Below, in pieces: positions 56,692-64,000 of a stretch of DNA of 64,000 bases. Numbering within the stretch: the stretch's first letter is position 1; every line of letters starts with the position of its first letter. Location: assembly GCA_019022495.1 (NCBI GenBank), contig JAFEKR010000008.1:2356001-2420000 (forward strand), in the 5' to 3' direction. The stretch comes from Epichloe hybrida (lineage: Eukaryota > Ascomycota > Sordariomycetes > Hypocreales > Clavicipitaceae). The notes beneath the pieces are model-generated. The model had not been told where the DNA came from. It saw only the letters and a program-made list of their open reading frames with translations, and made no database searches. Both the position numbers and the translations under genes were made by a program.

Positions 56692-58264
56692 AACCCCCCC
56701 CCTAGCTCAGGCGGTCAAGAGAGGCAGAAAAAAATTTCTCAACCAGTCGCCGAAGAGTATTTCGCGTCTGACCAATCAGAAGAGACGTCTCCACAGGACG
56801 ACCTCATTTTAATAAAGGGAAAGCGGGAAGCTTCGCTCCACCCTCTTGCCTTCGCCTTGCATGACGCAAATCTCAGGCAAAGCTCCGCTTTCCCTGATCA
56901 ATCAATGTGCTCCCTCAATAAGATGCGTCGTGGGCATCACAACTTCTCAGAGCTGTCTCTATTGGACGGACCGCTCATCCTCAAACTGTGTGAGGACGAG
57001 CAAGGGAGTCCACTCATCCTGACAATAACTGCTCGAGGCAAATTACACTTGATGTCATCGATTGACAAGACAGGATGATGCCGTGAGGGCACAAAAAGGC
57101 GCATAATGATAATCCTTACTCTGCTGTGCTCTGCGAAGCGGAGCGTGGCTGCTGGACGTGGCTGCTGGACGTGGCAGCCTCACATCTTAGGCATGGCCCC
57201 GCCTCCGCCACGCTAGATCGTTCTTCCTTACTCCGGACCAAAGAATAGGTATTACATATTCATCTATTCCGGTCTACGAAGAAAAGGGAAGCGGCCGTGT
57301 CAGGCTTCACAGCGCACAAAAACTGAGGACAAGTCCAAAATCCGACTCGCTTTCGTCACCACACCTATTTAGCGCGAGATTCGTCAACTTTGCTACGCGG
57401 TACCATCTCATCGAGCTCGTTTGGAATGACCCGCGTCTCCTGCTCCGGAAAAGCTTAGACAGCAACAATACCCATCTTCAAACGAGCTTTGCCGGGTAGT
57501 CTGAGATGGCGTCCAGGTCTGACCATACGTGCCTGGCAAGTTTGGTCTCTAGACGACAGGAACCACGGCCAAGATGTAGAAGTTGCTCGTTGGGCGAGGT
57601 GATGCCGCAACACGAGCCACGATGTGACGCTCCTCGAGACACCGAGACACCGAGACACCGAGACACCGACACACCGACACACCAACACACCAACACTGCG
57701 ACACTCCAATGCCCATGTGGACTCCGGAGTAGCCACTGAAGAGCTGCCCGTTCTTGTCAAGGGCCATGACGAGCGAGCACATCTGGGCAAACCAGTGATT
57801 CCTAGCGGATGGGGTGTGGTCATCGTGGCCGATCCCCGTTTACCCCGCAAACTTCACAACGCCCTTTGTCCAGTCGCAATCTTCCCCGCATCAACCATGC
57901 CGCGCTAATGCAAGCCATTTGTCGACTTCAGGCCTCTATCTAGCGGGGGTTTGTCCACATGGCTGCAAGAGATAGGTCCGTGAGCCTCGGTAGCAACTCC
58001 GCGGCGGGATGCTCACGGCGGGATGCCCATGACTTTGTTCGTCCGGTGTGTCTTCACGTGGGTTTCCAAGAGCTCTCTGAACATTATATACCGTCGACGA
58101 TTCCCCGCGCCGTTCCCGGCCCTCCGAGCCTCCGGGGTAAAGGACGAACCCCCCGCAGGAGCTGCACGCTGACAGTCCGAATTCCGAAGAGAGGAAAAAC
58201 TCAGTCTGGCGATAGCTTCCATACATGCGCATCTGATTTCACGATTTCCCTCCTTCTCTCCACA
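56692..58264. other. 1.6-kb region without a supported gene; inverted and tandem repeats
   Basis: It begins with a C run at 56692-56701. An 11-bp inverted repeat AGGGAAAGCGG/CCGCTTTCCCT lies at 56816-56826 and 56885-56895, and similar GAAGCGGAGC/GGAAGCTTCGCTCC pieces recur to about 57300, suggesting a decayed repeat. An 8-bp tandem repeat lies at 57633-57697. A TATATA element at 58085-58090 is about 180 bases before the CRAL-TRIO gene ATG. Two minus-strand frames near 57450-57850 read through the tandem repeat and are not convincing. Confidence 0.45.
57633..57697. repeat. 8-bp tandem repeat CGAGACAC, about eight units drifting to CAACACAC
   Basis: Four CGAGACAC units, then two CGACACAC, then two CAACACAC. 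The stepwise change along the array suggests expansion from one end with successive point changes. Confidence 0.9.
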
Positions 58265-59917
58265 ATGTCTAAGCTACAGAAACGACAATCCTATGCGTCC
58301 ACCACCACCACAGGCAAGGCATCCATGGCACCGAGGATCCCCCAAGGCTACTTGGGCAACCTGACCGAGGCCCAGGAGGCCAAGCTCCGAGCCCTTTGGG
58401 CCATTGGACTCAAGTTCATCGAGATTCACGAGGCAGATGAAGGAGCCACCAGCAGAGCGAAGACCCTCGAGGAGAAATATGTTCCGCCAGCGAAAAAGTC
58501 CAAGAGCATGCCCCGTGGCCAGTGCGCAACCCACGACAAGTACCCGACACTGGTCAAAGAATTGCTCTCCCTGCTGCCCACCGACGAACGAAATCTCGAC
58601 AAGCTAGCGAGGCAGGCCGTCGAAGCGCTGGATCACTGGACTCCCCACATGTACCGCCTCATTGTAACGAATGTCGTCAAACACGAGCACCCGGACGCCC
58701 TTGCTCTTCGGTTCCTGCGCGCGTGCAACTGGGATCTCATCCAGGCGACTAAAATGATGGGAAAGACGATATATTGGAGGACGATGGAGGTCGCGGTTGA
58801 CGACGACATCATGAGGAAGGGAGAAGGGGGCGCTTGCGAGGACGAGATGAACAGTCAAGGTCTAACAAGGACGCTGGGCGCCGATTTCATGAAGCAGGTT
58901 CGGTGGGGGAAGAGCTACATTCACGGGACAGACAGAGAGGGCCGGCCGGTCACACACATCCGGGTGCGGCTGCACAGGTCGGCTGATCAGACCACGCAGA
59001 GTCTTGAAAGATATACCGTGTTTCTTCTCGAGCTAGCTCGTTTGTCTCTGCGGTGCCCAGTCGAGATGGGGGTAAGTCAGAATTCGGCCCGTGGCGATGG
59101 CGCTTTCTCCTTCCCAAGAAGCCCATGACTAATTCAGTCGGTCCAACAGACTGTCTTGCTCGACTTGAGCGGATTCAGCCTCGCCAATCTTGATCTCAAG
59201 CCACTCAAGTTTCTTTTGAAATGCGTTGAAGAGAACTACCCCGAGTCGGTGGCATTGGTCATAATCCACAACGCCCCATTCGGCGCCAGGAGTATGTCGA
59301 GTTCCCGTTTGTCGTCGTGGTGAAGAAGCATGATTCGCGGAAAAAAAAAAAAAAAAAAAAAAAAAAGACCGCCGCACATACTGACACTCCACTGCGCAGC
59401 GTTGTACAGATTCATCCGCTTCTGGCTAGACAAGGGACTCGTGTCCAAGATCAAATTCACATACGGCAAGAAGGGCCTCCAGAGATGGATTGCTCCCAAC
59501 CAGATCATCAGGGAACTAGGCGGAGACGAGGATTGGGCCTACGACTACGAAGAGCCCCGGCCGAACGAGAATGCTAAGATGGGCAATACGGCCACGCGAG
59601 ACTGCCTGATGGAGGAGAGACGAGCCATGGCTCTGCAGTTCGAGGAGCTGACGAGGGAGTGGGTCATGAATGCGCAGTTGAGTGAGAAGGCGAGGGAGGT
59701 GTCTGCCAGACGAGATGGCTTGGTCGAGGAGCTGGCCGGAAACTACTGGGAACTAGATCCGTACGTGCGCGCCCGATCCATCTACGACCGACAGGGCTAT
59801 TTCCTGGGCGCGGGCGGCGTCGAGTGGTATTCCAGGAAGTTGGAGGACGAGTCCGTCGTCAGCTTGGAGAAGGCGAGCAGCGCTGGCTATGAATCGTCCG
59901 TGTATGACTCTGATTGA
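58265..59917 (+). CDS. CRAL-TRIO (Sec14-like) lipid-transfer protein, 488 aa, three exons
   Basis: Exons are 58265-59071, 59150-59291 and 59400-59917, joining to 489 codons including TGA. The CRAL-TRIO N-terminal region at about residues 120-190 has ALALRFLRACNWDLIQATKMM. The lipid-binding domain runs from about 200 to 390: RPVTHIRVRLH, then TVLLDLSGFSLANLDL, then CVEENYPESVALVIIHNAP, then RFIRFWLDKGLVSKIKF. A C-terminal helical tail has the tandem ALQFEELTREWV and YDRQGYFLGAGGVEWYS. Sec14-family proteins bind or exchange phosphatidylinositol and phosphatidylcholine. Two in-frame acceptors exist for exon 2: TTCAG at 59137 and ACAG at 59149; the first would add SVQQ. The second intron contains an A run of about 27. 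Confidence 0.92.
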
Positions 59918-60305
59918 GGCAAGGGGATGGAATGGGGTTATTGGCGGGATCTATCAAGATACTTGGTCCGTATTCAATGATGCAATGTACGAAGCATATG
60001 TAGCATTTCATCCATATTTTCTTCCGGCGAGGATGACCGGCGAGGATGACCGGCGTTGTAACTGCTTGACCAAACAATCCACTTTTCCTCAAGATGTGAC
60101 TGGTTCGGATCAGCAGCACCACGAAGTGGGGCTTTTCAACCTGAGGCCATTGGAACTGAGCTCAATGTACATATGTTGTAACAGTCCGTAATCCGTATCC
60201 ATATCGAACTTCCTTCACCTCACCGAGATGATCAGTCTTGACGTCCTGTGAGCTTCTCCTCCCAAGTAGTGCGCATCCGACCATGTTCGCTTGCGAGTCT
60301 TGAAC
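59918..60305. other. Intergenic with a short upstream ORF
   Basis: GGCGAGGATGACC is directly repeated near 60027-60052. A six-codon upstream ORF (MFACES, ATG at 60283, TGA at 60301-60303) ends two bases before the main ATG at 60306. No other feature is seen. Confidence 0.5.
60283..60303 (+). promoter_or_regulatory. Six-codon uORF just before the Tdp2-like start
   Basis: ATG TTC GCT TGC GAG TCT TGA. Its stop is two bases before the main ATG, too close for efficient reinitiation, so it could repress translation; whether it lies in the transcript is unknown. Confidence 0.4.
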
Positions 60306-61409
60306 ATGGAATTTATCACCTACTTCCGCAATCAGTACCTGTCTTGGTCTCAGAATACACCGCTTCCAGCTAATCTTGACAATGTTTCCCCCAAGTTCCA
60401 GTCGTGGCACCAGTTCGACCCTTCGGATGAGAAATGGACATCTGTGCACGTCACCAATACTCACATCGATAGTACCAGACGCGAAACCGAAGGCCAAAGT
60501 GGTTCCAGTCTTGATTCAAAGTTCTTTCTTGTAACATGGAACGTGGATTCCTCTTCCGCCTTGCCGGTTGAGCGCATGTCAGCTATCGTATCGAATGTCG
60601 CCAACTTGACCCCCACAATCGACATACTGTTTTTCCAAGAGGTCTCTCGACAAGCTCTGCAACATTTACTCGCCGATGCGTACATTCGGCAGTTCTGGTA
60701 TTCCAGCGAAGCCGACGATGCCAATTGGCAGGGACAATCGTTCGCGAGCATGACTCTGTTGTCGAGACGACGCTTTGATCATGGCGATGGGCCATCAGCC
60801 ACGGCGGCCAAACTTGGGCCCCTTTGGAGACTCAAATACTCCAGCAGGTTTGGCAGAGATGCCCTTTGTTGCGATATTTTCGTGCCCTCCAGGGCACAGA
60901 GCTCCCTGCCTGGAAACAATTTCGTCTATGCGCGCGTTCGCTTGATCAACGTCCATCTCGATTCGCTTCCGATAAAGCCATCAAAACGACCCCAGCAGGT
61001 CTCAACTGTTGCGTCTCTGCTTAGATGTACAAATCGTGGTCTGGTTGCCGGAGATTTCAATCCTGTTCTCCCCGAGGACGACACACTCGTCGCAGATAAT
61101 CATCTCGTCGACGCATGGCTCGAACTGCGAGGAAATGAGTCTGGCTTTACGTGGGGCGTAGACGGGCAAGCGCCTTTCCCGCCTGCTCGATTAGACAAAG
61201 TTGCCCTACTCGGGCTCCGTCCGCATTCCATGGATTTGGTGCACCCGGAAAAGATTAAGTTGCGCTTACAAGAGCCGGAAGAAGGTCCTGTCCCTGGAAA
61301 TGACTTCGTCGTCAGCGATGAGTCACGGAAAACGCAGGAAGACGGCCAGGCTGTGCCTTGGAGCGATCACTCTGGACTGAAGTGCTCGTTTGCACTAGTT
61401 TGCGACTAA
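60306..61409 (+). CDS. Endonuclease/exonuclease/phosphatase-fold protein, Tdp2-like, 367 aa
   Basis: Single frame from ATG 60306 to TAA 61409. The fold's metal-site motifs appear in order: TWNVDSS (about residue 78), FFQEVS (about 113), LINVHLDS (about 217), AGDFNPV (about 248) and SDHSGL (about 357). The TWN-[IV]D, Q-E-[VI] and G-D-F-N set with a terminal SDH is characteristic of Tdp2-type phosphodiesterases, which remove tyrosyl adducts from 5' DNA ends; the substrate here is inferred. No targeting signal is visible. The start is the first in-frame ATG; a six-codon uORF precedes it. Confidence 0.93.
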   Translation: MEFITYFRNQYLSWSQNTPLPANLDNVSPKFQSWHQFDPSDEKWTSVHVTNTHIDSTRRETEGQSGSSLDSKFFLVTWNVDSSSALPVERMSAIVSNVANLTPTIDILFFQEVSRQALQHLLADAYIRQFWYSSEADDANWQGQSFASMTLLSRRRFDHGDGPSATAAKLGPLWRLKYSSRFGRDALCCDIFVPSRAQSSLPGNNFVYARVRLINVHLDSLPIKPSKRPQQVSTVASLLRCTNRGLVAGDFNPVLPEDDTLVADNHLVDAWLELRGNESGFTWGVDGQAPFPPARLDKVALLGLRPHSMDLVHPEKIKLRLQEPEEGPVPGNDFVVSDESRKTQEDGQAVPWSDHSGLKCSFALVCD

Positions 61410-61528
61410 GTGGTCTATCGATGTCTGGGCTCAAAGAGATTTTCATTTGCTACCATGACGCGGGATTGTGTCACGAGAGTGCTTGTACTTTCGTTTTCTC
61501 TGGTAGGCTCTCGCACGAGAGCCACAGG

Positions 61529-62341
61529 TCAACCCCGAAATGTTTTGTCAAGTTGCTTCCAAGTGTCGAGATCATTGAATTCCCTGATCCACGTTCGCAG
61601 CCCCTTCTCCATGTCGCCCTTGAGTCCAGCCAAATCCATTGTGATGCTATTGCTGATCAGCAAATCACGAATGGAGGTAAGATCTGACATATCACCGCTC
61701 CTTTTAGGGCCCTTCCGTCGTGTCTCATTAGCCCAACTGCTAAGTTTCAACATGAGAAGATTGGTTGGTTCAAGGAAGTTCAGGTGCAGGTCGCCACCGA
61801 CTCGCACAATTTTTGACGTGTCGACTTCCGGGAATGCCATGAATCCAGCGATGATCCCATCAACCTCGACGAAGTTCCCACTTGATTCAACATAAAAGTA
61901 ATATGAGTCTTTGGGTAGAAATCCCGTTCGATCCTGTATAAATGGAGGTCTGGCAAATATGTCAAGCAGAGTTCCATACCCACTCTGTCCATTGGGCACT
62001 GCTATGTCAATGTCTGATGTCGAGCGGGCTGTCATGCCGACGTTGATACAGGCGAATCCGCCGCAGAAGTAGTAGTCCACATTGCGGGCTTTGAGGTGTG
62101 AGTGCAAGTATATGGCACAGTTGTAAAGATCCTTCATAGGAGGAGGCGGCAAAACGGCTGCACACAACGTGAGCGAGTAGAGCAATGATCATAGTGCAGC
62201 CGGCTTACGGTTCTGCCCTCGGGGGGTTCTTTCCTTGAGTCGGACAAGCAAGCTGTTAAAAGCCGCTTGGGACCTCACTGGTTCCCGGTCAGTATGGGCA
62301 TGGAAGCTGGCTGAATGTGATCTACCTACCGCCCAGATCAT
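61529..62341 (-). CDS. Small nucleotidyltransferase-fold protein (AbiEii-like), 253 aa, two exons
   Basis: Exons are 62209-62341 and 61529-62157, joining to 254 codons including stop. The intron of 51 nt has donor GTAAGCC, a CTCAC branch-like site and acceptor TGCAG. The nucleotidyltransferase fold is suggested by YYFCGGFACINVGMTARSTSDIDIAV: Gly-Gly, then Asp-x-Asp at about residues 92-94 (TSDIDIAV). Downstream are VEVDGIIAGF, which could give the third acidic residue, and LNFLEPTNLLMLKL. This resembles the fold of AbiEii and related proteins, but fungal members are uncharacterised. The first exon is less certain; an internal ATG at 62137 would give 202 residues. It is divergent from a second protein of the same fold at 62656. 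Confidence 0.75.
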
Positions 62342-62655
62342 CACTCGAAATTTCCATGGTAGTTCACGGGATATTTTTACGGGATGGCACCGCTCTATAC
62401 CTGAAAACTACGGATTACTCGAAGGATGATGCTGCAGATGCCAAAAATACCGCATTTTCTTTCCATGGCGGGTGAATTCAGAGAGCCTACGGAGTACAGG
62501 TTGAGAAGCGGGGCCAATTGGGCAGCGACGAATCATTTAGCTTCAGGAGACCTTGGACCTCTGCTGACAGATCCAGGCCAAGGCCCCAGCAAGTTTTACG
62601 ATCAGAAGGGGCTCCCGATACAACTCTCATCCCCGCCAATTTCGTCCACTCGAAG
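62342..62655. promoter_or_regulatory. 314-bp shared region between two divergent nucleotidyltransferase-fold genes
   Basis: The short spacing between the divergent starts (62341 minus, 62656 plus) implies a shared promoter. A CTACGGAGTACAGG element lies near 62488. No TATA box is obvious. Confidence 0.5.
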
Positions 62656-63587
62656 ATGATGCATGACAGTTCTACCACCGAGTTGGAAAATCCTGGCCTG
62701 CCTTTTTCCGTAGAGGAAGCAAGCTTAGCAACCTCAACAGCCATATGCAAAATTCTAGCAGATGCCGCAATACCATCAGCAGTTGTGGGAGCGGTCGCAG
62801 CTGCGTGCTACGGAGGCGGACTGTGCCCTTTGGTTAGTCTTCCACCTACGAAACAACTTCAGCCCTTTTGAAAGCAAGGTTACTGACAAATCTCCAGGAT
62901 ATAGAGCTCGTGGTCAATGATTCTGATCAGGAACGAGCATTTGTCACCCTGTGCTCCCACTCCATCATTCCCGCTTTGCCAGATGGGCTCGATGCTCAGC
63001 AGCCAATCGATTTCTTTGAATGGCAACAAATATCGGCGTCATTTTGCTTTCGGGATCGTCGCAGGGCTCGCCTGAAAACCCCGACCTACCAACTACCTCG
63101 GGGAGGAAATTCACGTAACAACATCGGCCTTCCTTTCATCATCTTGTACTCAAACATCGCCATTGGGCTGCCGCACTTACCCTCTTGCATATCCCACCGA
63201 CACCTATTAGAAGGACCGGCATTCGCCAATCTTGCGTACACTCCATGTGCCGATGCGCACGATGGCGATTATGGAGGCAATAAGCCCATGGCTTGCTTGC
63301 TTCCCAAGTTCCAAAACCTTGTTGAGTCTGAGATGCATGTGCTCCTATCCCACGCCCAAGTTCATTCGCCTGCGTGGGGTCAACACATGGCCCAGCTCTC
63401 GGAGCTTTTGCGTTCACGGAGCTGTCCAGACGGTCCAGAATTGCTCTTGGGTCAAATGGATCCCAAATTCGCGGAGTTTGCAGAATGGGTTCAAGCGGAC
63501 TTGCAAGGTGAAGCCGCCTATGCCGAGCTAAGCAATATCCAAGCGAGATATTCTCGAGACACGAAAGCGATGGGCTGCATGGATTGA
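62656..63587 (+). CDS. Second small nucleotidyltransferase-fold protein, 288 aa, two exons
   Basis: Exons are 62656-62832 and 62898-63587, joining to 289 codons including TGA; donor GTTAGT, CTGAC branch, acceptor CCAG. Splicing creates AAACYGGGLCPLDIELVVND, a Gly-Gly-Gly...Asp-x-Glu layout like the nucleotidyltransferase fold, after helix ATSTAICKILADAAIPSAVVG. The second half has no motif I know; segments include FANLAYTPCADAHDGDYG and EFAEWVQADLQGEAAYAEL. The family appears in many filamentous fungi as hypothetical proteins, as far as I recall. A second ATG follows directly at 62659. Confidence 0.82.
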
Positions 63588-64000
63588 AAAAGAGACTGAA
63601 ACGTTGGTCCCTTACTTGGAAAACACCCGTATTTAACTCAGTACCATTTTTCGGTCATTGTGACGGGTATATCAATTGCCCGACCACATGCTCCTCGATG
63701 AACATGGTGAGAATTGGCCGATGCAGGCGAAACAGTGCGACGAAATGAGTGCAGTGCTGTCGAAATCCAATCAACTCAGCGGACAGAATTCTAACTGAAT
63801 TGATATGCAATCCAGACGAGAGCGTGACGTGCTATGCCTGGAACACGTCTGGTACTTAAACGTCCAGTCTGCCATCAATAACTCGGAATGCCTTGTGCTC
63901 GGTTTGGGAAACCTTTACATCCATCCCTCCCCCGAGTCCTTTTGTGCAGCAGGTGGGGGAGTTTCAGGAGCTGATGGAGCTCGAGAAGAAGATTGGCGTT
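63588..64000 (+). other. Right edge: possible first coding exon of another gene
   Basis: Most of this stretch is featureless. The last 51 bases (63950-64000) follow a strong acceptor-like sequence (CCTTTTGTGCAG) and read QVGEFQELMELEKKIGV with gene-like codon use, so a plus-strand exon may begin here and continue past the window. There is no ATG in frame, so this is weak evidence. Confidence 0.3.

Noticed and set aside
56695..56770. tRNA A-box-like TAGCTCAGGCGGTCAAGAG after the minisatellite
   Set aside because: No B box (GGTTCGANTCC) follows and no cloverleaf can be drawn, so it is probably chance.
57455..57850. Minus-strand frames containing LDKNGQLFSGYSG
   Set aside because: They run through an 8-bp tandem repeat and end quickly; possibly a gene fragment, but not supportable.
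1..64000. CRISPR arrays, bacterial operons, integrated virus or secondary-metabolite cluster
   Set aside because: No regularly spaced repeats with unique spacers, no viral protein signatures, and no polyketide or peptide synthetase domains were seen; the genes are unrelated eukaryotic loci with introns.

Overview
The window looks like nuclear DNA from a filamentous ascomycete, most likely Sordariomycetes and probably Hypocreales. The evidence is short GT-AG introns with CTRAC-type branch sites, compact genes on both strands, a protein set typical of Pezizomycotina (Ssb-type Hsp70, Mcr1, Ssu72, Spa2, Nbp2-like SH3 protein, SprT-like protease, M28 carboxypeptidase), and a 9.7-kb AT-rich block that looks like repeat-induced point mutation (RIP). 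Gene models were built by hand. Every spliced model closes in frame; one carries an internal stop codon.

Left arm (1-18,110): a partial minus-strand gene; a large uncharacterised minus-strand protein; the six-exon Ssb1 Hsp70 gene; a small Tyr/Ser/Asn/Gly-rich gene with a decayed three-exon tandem copy just upstream; a minus-strand Ser/His-rich membrane protein whose frame is interrupted by one TAG; and an F-box protein.

Middle (18,111-27,848): a nested transposon. A Mutator-like DNA transposon (117-bp terminal inverted repeats, 9-bp target duplication, MULE transposase motifs) contains a complete Ty1/copia LTR retrotransposon (307-bp LTRs, 5-bp target duplication, integrase then RT then RNase H order). 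Both are full of stop codons, and the LTR differences are all transitions.

Right arm (27,858-64,000): SprT-like His-rich protease, a small gene with an ATG-only coding first exon, an MFS transporter, an M28 peptidase, Mcr1, an Nbp2-like SH3 protein, Ssu72, Spa2, a type I membrane glycoprotein, a multi-pass membrane protein, a 1.06-kb hierarchical minisatellite, a CRAL-TRIO protein, a Tdp2-like phosphodiesterase, and a divergent pair of small nucleotidyltransferase-fold genes. The last bases may hold the start of another exon.

The genes are mostly unrelated housekeeping or accessory loci; I see no biosynthetic cluster or operon-like unit. The most unusual features are the nested transposon with mirror-image RIP across its LTRs, the decayed tandem gene copy, the in-frame TAG, the modular minisatellite and the divergent nucleotidyltransferase-fold pair.
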